Shown here: positions 9,066 through 15,949 of the stretch, in pieces
Layout: every line of letters starts with the position of its first letter
How positions within the stretch are numbered: position 1 is the first letter of the stretch
Source of the DNA: an uncultured Bacteroidota bacterium
Lineage (GTDB): Bacteria; Bacteroidota; Bacteroidia; Chitinophagales; Chitinophagaceae
DNA length: 18,583 nt
Assembly (NCBI GenBank): GCA_938008665.1
Contig: CALLKA010000112.1
Location: 1 to 18,583, forward strand
Direction: 5' to 3'
Notes under the pieces: model-generated
The model's database searches: none
The model's input: only the letters and a program-made list of their open reading frames with translations
Told to the model about the DNA's origin: nothing
Program-made: the position numbers and the translations under genes

Positions 9066-10514
9066 CTAGCTGATATGCGCTAACACTAATTCTTTTACTT
9101 TATTCATTGCAATACGCTCTTGTAACATGCTATCTCGGTAACGAATAGTGACAGTGCCATCTTCCTTAGTTTGATGATCAATGGTTACACAGAAAGGTGT
9201 TCCAATGGCATCCTGACGACGATATCTTTTACCAATTGCATCTTTTTCTTCATAAAAGCAATGGAATGATTTTTTACATTCATCCATCAATTCTTTGGCT
9301 AATTCAGGCAATCCATCTTTCTTAGTTAAAGGTAGGATGGCTAATTTATTAGGTGCTACTCTAGCTGGCAAATGTAAAACCACTCTTGAATCAGTTGTGC
9401 CATCTTCCTTATTAATCGTTTCTTCCTCATAGGAATTCGCTAACAATAATAAAAACATTCTATCCAATCCAATCGAGGTTTCAATCACATAAGGCACATA
9501 ATGTTGGTTGATCTCCGTATCAAAATACTGCATCTTCTTTTTGCTAAACTCCTGATGACGCGTTAAATCAAAATCGGTACGTGAGTGAATGCCTTCCACT
9601 TCCTTGAAGCCAAACGGGAATTCATATTCTATGTCTAAAGCCGCATCAGCATAATGCGCTAATTTAACATGGTCATGAAAACGATATTTTTCAGGCGCAA
9701 TGCCCAAACTTAAATGCCATTGCATACGTTCGTTCTTCCAATGCTCATACCATTCTTTTTGTGTTCCTGGTTTAATGAAAAATTGCATTTCCATTTGCTC
9801 AAACTCACGCATTCTAAATATAAACTGACGGGCTACAATTTCATTTCTGAAAGCCTTTCCAGTTTGTGCAATACCAAAAGGAATTTTCATCCTTGCAGTT
9901 TTTTGCACATTTAAAAAGTTAACAAAAATTCCTTGTGCCGTTTCTGGTCTTAAATAAATAGTGCTTGCTTCTTCTGCAACAGCACCAATCTCCGTAGAGA
10001 ACATTAAATTAAATTGTCTTATCTCCGTCCAATTACTAGTGCCACTTACACTACAAGTAATTTTATTTTCTTCAATTAATTTTTTTAGCCCTTCGAAATC
10101 TTCCTTTGCCAATAAGCCATCCATATCGGCTAATAGCTTTTCGGCGGCAGCCGTGTTTCCTTTCGCAATTAAAGCATCTGCATGCCCTTCAATCAAATGA
10201 TCAACACGGTATCTTTTTTTACTTTCCTTATTGTCAATTAAAGGATCGCTAAAACTATCCACATGACCACTCGCCTTCCAGGTGGTAGGATGCATAAAAA
10301 TAGCAGCATCAATACCCACAATATTTTCATGCATTTGTGTCATGCTATTCCACCAATAATCACGAATATTTTTTTTCAATTGTGCGCCATAAGGGCCGTA
10401 ATCATATACTGCACTCAACCCATCATAGATTTCACTACTTGGGAAAACAAAACCATATTCTTTGGCGTGCGAAATAATCGCTTGTAATGTGTTATCTGGT
10501 TGTACCTTACTCAT
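9066..10514 (-). CDS. glyS: Glycyl-tRNA synthetase (alpha2 type)
   Basis: This class II synthetase attaches glycine to tRNA-Gly. The 482-aa product is the single-chain homodimeric form found in Bacteroidota, archaea and eukaryotes, not the alpha/beta form of E. coli. The N-terminus has the typical YGFVFPSSEIY and YDYGPYG. Motif 2 is seen as FRNEI...RQFIFRMREFEQME (about 222-242), motif 3 as GLDRMFLLLL (349-358), and the C-terminal anticodon-binding domain contains KRYRRQDAIGTPFCVTID. I chose ATG 10512-10514; a TTG three codons upstream (10521-10523) is also open but less likely. The gene is last of three on this strand, 27 bp after the MazG-like gene, and is presumably transcribed with it and dtd. 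Confidence 0.96.
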   Translation of the reverse strand: MSKVQPDNTLQAIISHAKEYGFVFPSSEIYDGLSAVYDYGPYGAQLKKNIRDYWWNSMTQMHENIVGIDAAIFMHPTTWKASGHVDSFSDPLIDNKESKKRYRVDHLIEGHADALIAKGNTAAAEKLLADMDGLLAKEDFEGLKKLIEENKITCSVSGTSNWTEIRQFNLMFSTEIGAVAEEASTIYLRPETAQGIFVNFLNVQKTARMKIPFGIAQTGKAFRNEIVARQFIFRMREFEQMEMQFFIKPGTQKEWYEHWKNERMQWHLSLGIAPEKYRFHDHVKLAHYADAALDIEYEFPFGFKEVEGIHSRTDFDLTRHQEFSKKKMQYFDTEINQHYVPYVIETSIGLDRMFLLLLANSYEEETINKEDGTTDSRVVLHLPARVAPNKLAILPLTKKDGLPELAKELMDECKKSFHCFYEEKDAIGKRYRRQDAIGTPFCVTIDHQTKEDGTVTIRYRDSMLQERIAMNKVKELVLAHIS

Positions 10515-10541
10515 AGGATGCAAATATACTGCGAGATTATA

Positions 10542-10883
10542 TTATCGATGTAATTTTTCATTGTTTTGATGGCGAGAACCGTCCCTTAGTGTTTTCTTTT
10601 GTATATTTTTCTCGAACGCGGTGGCCAAATCGATCCCGGTTTGATTGGCAAGGCAAATCAACACAAACAGCACATCTGCCATCTCATCTGCCAACATCAT
10701 ATCTTCTTCCTTATTTTTAAAAGACTGATCCCCAAACTTGCGCACCAGGATTCTTGACATCTCCCCTACTTCTTCCATTAAAATTCCCAGATTAGTGAGT
10801 TCACTAAAATACTTTACCCCAATGGTTTTTATCCATTGATCTACTTGCTCCTGCGCTTGTTGAATGGTGATGGTGTTTGACAT
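10542..10883 (-). CDS. MazG-like nucleotide pyrophosphohydrolase
   Basis: The 113-aa protein fits the all-alpha NTP pyrophosphatase fold. The metal-binding signature is complete: Glu37-Glu38-x-x-Glu41 (EEVGE) on one helix and Glu67-x-x-Asp70 (DEMAD) on the next, followed by a hydrophobic helix VLFVLICLAN. Relatives hydrolyse (d)NTPs to monophosphates and pyrophosphate, often removing damaged or non-canonical nucleotides; the substrate here cannot be read from sequence. The short length matches single-domain MazG-like proteins, not the two-domain MazG of E. coli. It lies between dtd (44 bp upstream) and glyS (27 bp downstream) on the same strand, so a shared transcript is likely. Confidence 0.87.
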   Translation of the reverse strand: MSNTITIQQAQEQVDQWIKTIGVKYFSELTNLGILMEEVGEMSRILVRKFGDQSFKNKEEDMMLADEMADVLFVLICLANQTGIDLATAFEKNIQKKTLRDGSRHQNNEKLHR

Positions 10884-10927
10884 AATTTAATTTGCTTTTA
10901 TATTAATTTAACCCAACTTGGTTGCGT

Positions 10928-11380
10928 TTATTCTTTATTTTTTGAATCAATAATTATGGTGACTGGCCCGTCATTAATGAGTGCCACTTTCATATCTGCG
11001 CCAAATTTACCTGTTTGTATGGGTACCCCTAAATCCTTTTGTAATTGTTGTATCATGGACTCATATAATGGAATGGAAATTTCCGGCTTTGCGGCAGCAA
11101 TATACGAAGGCCGATTCCCTTTCTTCGTAGCGGCATGTAAAGTAAATTGACTTACCAATAAAATTGCACCTCCCACATCAAGTAGGCTTTTATTCATGAC
11201 CCCATTTTCATCATCAAAAATGCGCATATGAATTATTTTATTGGAGAGCCATTCGATATCAGCGCTATCATCCTCATTTACAATACCCACCAAAACCATT
11301 AAACCCTGTTGAATTTGGCCAATAATTGCGCCCTCCACTGTAACGCTCGCTTGGGAAACCCGTTGAATTACCGCTCTCAT
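10928..11380 (-). CDS. dtd: D-aminoacyl-tRNA deacylase
   Basis: The 150-aa length and motifs match DTD. The N-terminus MRAVIQRVSQASV is typical, the SQFTLHA block (77-83) forms one side of the active site, GNRPSY (88-93) is conserved, and NDGPVT (136-141) contains the Gly-cis-Pro element that excludes L-amino acids. The homodimeric cytoplasmic enzyme hydrolyses D-aminoacyl-tRNAs and also glycine wrongly attached to tRNA-Ala. It is the first gene of the minus-strand cluster dtd - MazG-like - glyS. The start ATG 11378-11380 lies about 30 bp downstream of a perfect -7 motif and is 68 bp from the divergent flippase gene. Confidence 0.96.
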   Translation of the reverse strand: MRAVIQRVSQASVTVEGAIIGQIQQGLMVLVGIVNEDDSADIEWLSNKIIHMRIFDDENGVMNKSLLDVGGAILLVSQFTLHAATKKGNRPSYIAAAKPEISIPLYESMIQQLQKDLGVPIQTGKFGADMKVALINDGPVTIIIDSKNKE

Positions 11381-11409
11381 GTATGACTGTTTTGCACCAT
11401 GAAGATAAA

Positions 11410-11445
11410 CAAAACTATTTTCACTAATTTAGCTGTAATTTCAAG
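11410..11445 (-). promoter_or_regulatory. Promoter for the dtd-MazG-glyS cluster
   Basis: On the minus strand TAGTTTTG (11410-11417) matches the Bacteroidota -7 element TAnnTTTG exactly. A partial -33 element CTTG (11442-11445) sits 24 bp upstream. The predicted transcript start is about 22 bp before the dtd ATG. Confidence 0.5.
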
Positions 11446-11448
11446 CCC

Positions 11449-12942
11449 TTGAGTAGTATTAAAAAATTAGTAAGTCAAACCGCCTGGTATGGACTTAGCT
11501 CTATTGCAGCTAGGTTTATCAGTTATTTGCTGGTACCTTATCTTACTTATAAGTTTACTGAATCAGCTTATGGTGAAATGTCGATTGTTTATTCCTTCAT
11601 CCCCTTTTTAAATGTCATCGTTACGCATGGCATGGAAACAGCTTATTTCAGATTTGGTACAAAAGAGAATGAAGAACAGATTTACCACACCAGTAGTTTA
11701 TCTATGCTGATGGTGACTGCTGTTGTATTAATTGGACTAATTTACTGGAGCACTCCTATCGCACAACTTTTGCAAATCACTGCACATCCCGAATACATTA
11801 CATTAATGGCATGGGTTGTAGGATTAGATGCACTTACCACCATTCCTTTTTCAAGATTGCGATTACAAGAAAAACCTAAAAAGTTTGCATTTGTTAAAAT
11901 AGGCGGCATTGTTTTGAACATAGCAGCTACTTATTTTTTAATTAGTGTTTTACCGCAATATGTTCAAACGAATGCGACTAGTTTTATAGCCAGTTTGTAT
12001 AAACCGGAATGGTCTGTGGGTTATATTTTAGTAGCTGGTATCGTTCAAAATGTTTTTGTTTTGTTTTTATTGAAGAAAGAAATTAGTGCACTTCGCTTTT
12101 CATTCGATTTTATTTTGTGGAAGCAAATGATGATTTACGCACTGCCCCTAATTTTAGTGGGCTTGGGTGGTATGGTCAATGAGACTTTAGACAGAATTAT
12201 GTTAGGCTGGTGGGCACCAGGAGGCTCCCCAGATGCGAACAAAGCCATTGTTGGTATTTACAGTGCCTGTTATAAACTATCTATATTAATTACAATTTCA
12301 GTGCAAGCATTTAGAATGGGCGCTGAACCTTTTTTCTTTAAACAAGCAGGCACGGACAATGCACCAAAAACCTACGCACGGGTGATGAAATTTTTTGTCA
12401 TCACTTTATGTGTTATGTTTTTAATGGTTACGCTTTATTTAGATATTTGGAAAGAATTTATACGAAATCCGGCCATGTACGTAGGATTAAAAGTGGTGCC
12501 TATTTTACTTTTAGCAAATGTTTTTTTGGGCATTTACTATAACCTAAGTATTTGGTATAAATTAAGTAATAAAACAATGGCAGGTGCTTGGATAACCATT
12601 ATTGGTGCTATTATCACCATTACCATCAATTATTTAGCCATCCCCTATTTTGGATTTATGGCAAGTGCATGGGCAACCTTTTTCTGTTATGGCACCATGA
12701 TGGTGATCAGTTATAAGTGGGGACAAAAAGTGTACCCAATCCCTTATGCTACAAAAAAATTAATTGCTTATTTTGTCATTACTCTAATCCTTTTTGCTAT
12801 TAACACTGGGGTGCATCAAATATCAAATAATGCCCCATTTAATTATTTATTTGCAACCGTTTTACTTATTGCATTTATTTTATTTGTAGCAAGAATTGAA
12901 AAAAAGGAATTGAAATCTATTTTTAACAGTAACACCAACTAG
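11449..12942 (+). CDS. Polysaccharide flippase-like membrane protein (MOP/Wzx family)
   Basis: The 497-aa product is strongly hydrophobic with roughly 12-14 membrane segments, as in the MOP superfamily of lipid-linked oligosaccharide flippases. The start SSIKKLVSQTAWYGLSSIAA is typical of Bacteroidota polysaccharide biosynthesis proteins, and the charged loop NETLDRIMLGWW (244-255) is a recurrent feature of the family. It probably flips an undecaprenyl-linked sugar or a related lipid across the inner membrane; substrate is unknown and there are no glycosyltransferases nearby. The start is TTG (11449-11451): the next in-frame Met is 44 codons in and would remove the first membrane segment. Spacing to dtd (divergent) is 68 bp and to the following fRMsr gene 22 bp. 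No convincing promoter was found for it. Confidence 0.85.
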   Translation: MSSIKKLVSQTAWYGLSSIAARFISYLLVPYLTYKFTESAYGEMSIVYSFIPFLNVIVTHGMETAYFRFGTKENEEQIYHTSSLSMLMVTAVVLIGLIYWSTPIAQLLQITAHPEYITLMAWVVGLDALTTIPFSRLRLQEKPKKFAFVKIGGIVLNIAATYFLISVLPQYVQTNATSFIASLYKPEWSVGYILVAGIVQNVFVLFLLKKEISALRFSFDFILWKQMMIYALPLILVGLGGMVNETLDRIMLGWWAPGGSPDANKAIVGIYSACYKLSILITISVQAFRMGAEPFFFKQAGTDNAPKTYARVMKFFVITLCVMFLMVTLYLDIWKEFIRNPAMYVGLKVVPILLLANVFLGIYYNLSIWYKLSNKTMAGAWITIIGAIITITINYLAIPYFGFMASAWATFFCYGTMMVISYKWGQKVYPIPYATKKLIAYFVITLILFAINTGVHQISNNAPFNYLFATVLLIAFILFVARIEKKELKSIFNSNTN

Positions 12943-12964
12943 CATTCAAAATTTGAAGTTTATT

Positions 12965-13441
12965 ATGGCCGAAGATTTAAATATACATTTAGGAACAAAA
13001 CAAGAACAATACGAAGCATTAATTCCACAAATACAAGGATTACTTCAGGGTGAAAATAATTTAGTTGCCAACCTCGCTAATATTAGCGCTGCTTTAAAAG
13101 AACAGTTTAATTGGTGGTGGGTTGGTTTTTATTGGATTCATGAAGATGAATTAGTGTTAGGTCCTTTCCAAGGTCCAGTAGCTTGTACTAGAATTAAAAA
13201 AGGGCGTGGCGTTTGTGGTGGTGCATGGGAACAAGAAAAAACATTGATCGTGGCAGATGTTGAAAAATTTCCAGGGCATATTGCATGTAGCAGTGCGTCT
13301 AAATCGGAAATAGTTGTGCCAGTTTATCAGCATAATAACATTGTAGGCGTATTAGATGTAGATAGCGAACATTTATCCCATTTTGATGAAATTGATCAAT
13401 TATACCTTGAAAAAATAGTGGCTTTACTCCCAAGCCTATAA
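12965..13441 (+). CDS. msrC: Free methionine-(R)-sulfoxide reductase (GAF domain)
   Basis: The 158-aa single GAF domain carries the three cysteines of the fRMsr family, Cys74, Cys84 and Cys108, in the blocks VACTRIKKG, RGVCGGAW and GHIACSSAS. The spacing (10 and 24 residues) is the same as I recall for the E. coli enzyme, and SEIVVPV with DVDSEHLSHFD completes the fold. It reduces free methionine-R-sulfoxide using thioredoxin, repairing oxidised methionine that peptide reductases cannot use. ATG 12965-12967 is preferred; a TTG four codons upstream (12953) is open but unneeded. The gene is 22 bp behind the flippase gene, so co-transcription is likely, without an obvious functional link. Confidence 0.92.
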   Translation: MAEDLNIHLGTKQEQYEALIPQIQGLLQGENNLVANLANISAALKEQFNWWWVGFYWIHEDELVLGPFQGPVACTRIKKGRGVCGGAWEQEKTLIVADVEKFPGHIACSSASKSEIVVPVYQHNNIVGVLDVDSEHLSHFDEIDQLYLEKIVALLPSL

Positions 13442-13457
13442 GTAGTCTTAAAAAGTC

Positions 13458-13488
13458 CCTGAAAAATTAAAAAAATCAATTAAGTTTG
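13458..13488 (+). promoter_or_regulatory. Promoter for tRNA-Leu
   Basis: TAAGTTTG (13481-13488) is an exact TAnnTTTG -7 element, with a weak -33 CCTG (13458-13461) exactly 19 bp upstream. The predicted start point near 13494 gives a very short leader before the tRNA 5' end at 13499, as expected for a tRNA gene. Confidence 0.65.
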
Positions 13489-13498
13489 CAACCCCTAA

Positions 13499-13583
13499 GC
13501 GGATGTGGCGAAATTGGCAGACGCACTAGACTTAGGATCTAGCGCCGCGAGGCGTGTGGGTTCGACCCCCTCCATCCGCACCA
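13499..13583 (+). tRNA. tRNA-Leu (anticodon UAG)
   Basis: The 85-nt tRNA has acceptor arms GCGGATG (13499-13505) and CATCCGC (13573-13579), discriminator A and an encoded CCA (13581-13583). The anticodon stem CTAGA/TCTAG encloses the loop CTTAGGA with anticodon TAG at 13533-13535, reading CUN leucine codons. The long variable arm (CGCC GCGA GGCG, 13543-13554) is the class II hallmark of leucine tRNAs. The T-arm has the standard TTCGA loop, but its stem carries a T-T mismatch (13557 with 13571, tRNA positions 50-64), flanked by proper pairs. It has its own promoter and terminator. Confidence 0.97.
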
Positions 13584-13587
13584 TACC

Positions 13588-13627
13588 AAAAAAGCCCTTT
13601 CAGATTGAATTTTGAAGGGCTTTTTTT
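13588..13627 (+). terminator. Rho-independent terminator after tRNA-Leu
   Basis: AAAAAAGCCCTTT pairs with GAAGGGCTTTTTT (one G-T pair) around a 13-nt loop, followed by a run of seven T. It begins 5 bp after the tRNA CCA end. Confidence 0.88.
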
Positions 13628-13636
13628 ATATAATTA

Positions 13637-13667
13637 GCTGTTTTTTAGGCGCAAAAACCTACCTTTG
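13637..13667 (+). promoter_or_regulatory. Promoter for tig
   Basis: TACCTTTG (13660-13667) is an exact TAnnTTTG -7 element, with GCTG at 13637-13640 exactly 19 bp upstream. This is the same spacing and a similar -33 to the tRNA-Leu promoter. The leader to the tig ATG would be about 37 nt and ends in an A-rich stretch instead of a Shine-Dalgarno site. Confidence 0.65.
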
Positions 13668-13709
13668 CCCCCCTTAAACCCTAGAATTTACTAGAAAAAA
13701 GAAAAGTAT

Positions 13710-15071
13710 ATGGCAAGCATAAAAAGAGAAAACATTGGACTTTTAAATGACAAACTAACCGTTAATTTAACTCCTGCCGATTATTTGGGTGGATTTGAAA
13801 CTGTTTTAAAGAAGCATGCTAAAACAGCAAATATCCCTGGTTTTAGAAAAGGGATGGTGCCTGTAGGTATGATTAAAAAAATGTACGGACAATCGGTTTT
13901 TACTGATGAGGTACTTAAAAAAGTAGAAGGCGAACTAAATCAATATTTGGCTGCAGAAAACATTGAAATTTTTGCACAACCGCTTCCTATGGATTCACAA
14001 TTAGCGAATATGGATTTTAACAATCCTGGCATATATGATTTTACTTTTGAAATTGGATTAAAACCCAGCTTCGAAATTAAAACAAAGGAAATTAAAGTGA
14101 AACGCTACCAAGTAAAAGTCACTGACGAGATGATTCAAAATGAAGTGGATCGTATTCAAACACGCAATGGTAAAATGACCGAGCCTGAAACTGCAGATTC
14201 TGAAGAAAATGTTTTGAATGTTACTTTTATTGAATCAGACAAAGAAGGTAATGAAGTAGAAGGTGGAATTAAAAAAGACAACTCTTTATTGATTAAATAT
14301 TTTACAGCAGCCACTCGAAAAAAATTATTAGGCAGCAAAACCAATGATACCCATACTATTCAATTAAAGAAAGCCTTTGAGGACAAAGAGCTTGAAGTAA
14401 TTGTGGGCGATCTTGGTATTACGAAGGAGGAGACTGATAAGTATTTTAAACTAGTTGTAACTAAAGTTGGTTTAATAGAAAAAGCGGCCATTGACGAAAC
14501 TTTATTTTTAGCCACTTATCCAAATGAGGCGATCAAAACAGAAGAAGAATTTCGCGCAGCGCTTAAAAAAGATATCGAAGGATATTATGAGCAACAAGCA
14601 CGCAATCAAATTCACGACCAAATTTATCATGGCTTGATTGAAGATACAAAAATGGAATTCCCTACTGCATTTTTGAAGCGTTGGTTACAACAAGGTGGTG
14701 AAAAGCAAAGAACAAGTGAAGAAGCAGAAAAAGAATACCCTGTTTTCCAAGACCAATTAAAATGGACTTTAATTAGTGGTCAGTTAATGACGCAAAATAA
14801 AGTAGAAGTAGTAGCAGAGGATTTAAAGAATTTTGCAAAGCAACAATTGATGAGTTATATGGGCAACCAAATGGGCGCCATGGGTGATAATGACAAATGG
14901 TTAGAAGACTATGCGGTTAGAATGATGCAAGACAAGAAATTCGTAGAAGATAGCTACCATAGAATTAGTACTGACAAATTATTCAAAGCCATCGAAACTG
15001 AGGTGCAAGCAAAAGATGAACCAATTGATGCTGAAAAATTTGCAGACATGTTAAAACATCACCACCACTAG
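13710..15071 (+). CDS. tig: Trigger factor (ribosome-associated chaperone)
   Basis: The 453-aa protein binds the ribosome exit tunnel and shields nascent chains. The N-terminal domain has the ribosome-docking loop NIPGFRKGMVP (41-51). The middle region (about 160-250), where the FKBP-type prolyl isomerase sits in E. coli, is short and divergent (FIESDKEGNEVEGG...VGDLG), so isomerase activity is doubtful. A long helical chaperone domain (about 255-440) follows, with FPTAFLKRWL (317-326). The chain ends in LKHHHH, four consecutive histidines before TAG. The ATG follows an A-rich leader. The gene has its own promoter and terminator and lies just upstream of the clpP-clpP-clpX operon, the order commonly seen in bacteria. 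Confidence 0.95.
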   Translation: MASIKRENIGLLNDKLTVNLTPADYLGGFETVLKKHAKTANIPGFRKGMVPVGMIKKMYGQSVFTDEVLKKVEGELNQYLAAENIEIFAQPLPMDSQLANMDFNNPGIYDFTFEIGLKPSFEIKTKEIKVKRYQVKVTDEMIQNEVDRIQTRNGKMTEPETADSEENVLNVTFIESDKEGNEVEGGIKKDNSLLIKYFTAATRKKLLGSKTNDTHTIQLKKAFEDKELEVIVGDLGITKEETDKYFKLVVTKVGLIEKAAIDETLFLATYPNEAIKTEEEFRAALKKDIEGYYEQQARNQIHDQIYHGLIEDTKMEFPTAFLKRWLQQGGEKQRTSEEAEKEYPVFQDQLKWTLISGQLMTQNKVEVVAEDLKNFAKQQLMSYMGNQMGAMGDNDKWLEDYAVRMMQDKKFVEDSYHRISTDKLFKAIETEVQAKDEPIDAEKFADMLKHHHH

Positions 15072-15128
15072 GCAAATGGCTTGTAGCCAACTAAAAATGG
15101 TGTAGTAATAAATAAATCATTGAAAGCC

Positions 15129-15161
15129 AAGGCCTTCTATTTTAAATAGAAGGCCTTTTTT
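15129..15161 (+). terminator. Rho-independent terminator after tig
   Basis: A 12-bp stem AAGGCCTTCTAT / ATAGAAGGCCTT encloses TTTAA and is followed by a T-run ending at 15161. It separates tig from the clp genes, which therefore likely start from their own promoter. Confidence 0.92.
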
Positions 15162-15190
15162 GTGTCATATTCTGAAACTTTGGCATTCTT

Positions 15191-15225
15191 TTTGTAGTTC
15201 CTTTGAATACAAGGTTTTACCTTTA
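15191..15225 (+). promoter_or_regulatory. Possible promoter for the clpP-clpP-clpX operon
   Basis: TACCTTTA (15218-15225) matches five of six fixed -7 positions and resembles the tig element. TTTG (15191-15194) is a possible -33 element with a 23-bp spacer. A second near match, TTCCTTTG at 15198-15205, is less well spaced from a TTTG at 15179-15182. Confidence 0.4.
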
Positions 15226-15244
15226 ACCACTGAAAACAGACAAT

Positions 15245-15931
15245 ATGAATTTAGGAAAAGAATTTGAGCAATTTGCCATCAAAGGAAGAGGGATCAGCAG
15301 CAATAGTTTACATCAATATAAAAATAGTGTCACTAACCTGACACCCTATATTATTGAGGAACGCCCTATGAATGTGGCAAGCATGGATGTATTTAGCCGC
15401 TTAATGATGGATAGAATCATCTTTCTTGGCGAAGGCATTAATGACTATGTCGCAAACATTGTTACTGCTCAGTTATTATTTTTAGAAAGTACGGATCGTA
15501 CCAAGGATATTCAAATGTATATCAATAGCCCTGGGGGAAGCGTATATGCTGGATTGGGCATTTATGATACGATGCAATTTATTAGTCCCGATGTCGCAAC
15601 TATTTGTACTGGAATGGCAGCGAGTATGGGTGCCATTTTATTATGCGCTGGCGTGGAAGGAAAGCGAACCGCTTTAAAACATAGCCGTATTATGTTACAC
15701 CAACCAAGTGGTGCTATTGGTGGTCAAGCAACTGATATTGAAATCACTGCTAGAGAAATAAAAAAATTAAGAACCGAGTTATACGAGGTGATTGCACACC
15801 ATACCCATAAGGATTTAGCAACGGTGAGCAAGGATTGCGACAGAGATTTTTGGATGACTGCCGCTGAAGGAAAAGAATATGGATTAGTGGATGAAGTTTT
15901 ATTAACCAACCCACGCAAGATTAAAAAATAA
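15245..15931 (+). CDS. clpP: ATP-dependent Clp protease proteolytic subunit ClpP (canonical copy)
   Basis: The 228-aa subunit forms the barrel-shaped serine protease chamber. The catalytic triad is complete: Ser127 (GMAASMGA), His152 (IMLHQP) and Asp201 (DRDFWM). The substrate-binding strand INSPGGSVYAGLGIYDTMQ (93-111) and GQATDIEITAREI (160-172) are close to classical ClpP. About 30 extra N-terminal residues before NLTPYIIEERP may be a short propeptide. It is the first gene of a tight operon, with the second clpP 18 bp downstream and clpX after that. Of the two copies, this one is nearer the standard ClpP sequence and is presumably the main peptidase. Confidence 0.96.
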   Translation: MNLGKEFEQFAIKGRGISSNSLHQYKNSVTNLTPYIIEERPMNVASMDVFSRLMMDRIIFLGEGINDYVANIVTAQLLFLESTDRTKDIQMYINSPGGSVYAGLGIYDTMQFISPDVATICTGMAASMGAILLCAGVEGKRTALKHSRIMLHQPSGAIGGQATDIEITAREIKKLRTELYEVIAHHTHKDLATVSKDCDRDFWMTAAEGKEYGLVDEVLLTNPRKIKK

Positions 15932-15949
15932 AGAAGAAAAAATAATTGT

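Noticed and set aside
13499..13583. tRNA-Leu as an integration site for a mobile element
   Set aside because: I saw no second copy of the tRNA 3' end in the window, no integrase, and the downstream genes are core housekeeping genes.
15059..15071. His tail of trigger factor as a cloning-vector artefact
   Set aside because: Only four histidines, with a native stop, native terminator and native downstream genes in continuous sequence; no vector sequence is present.
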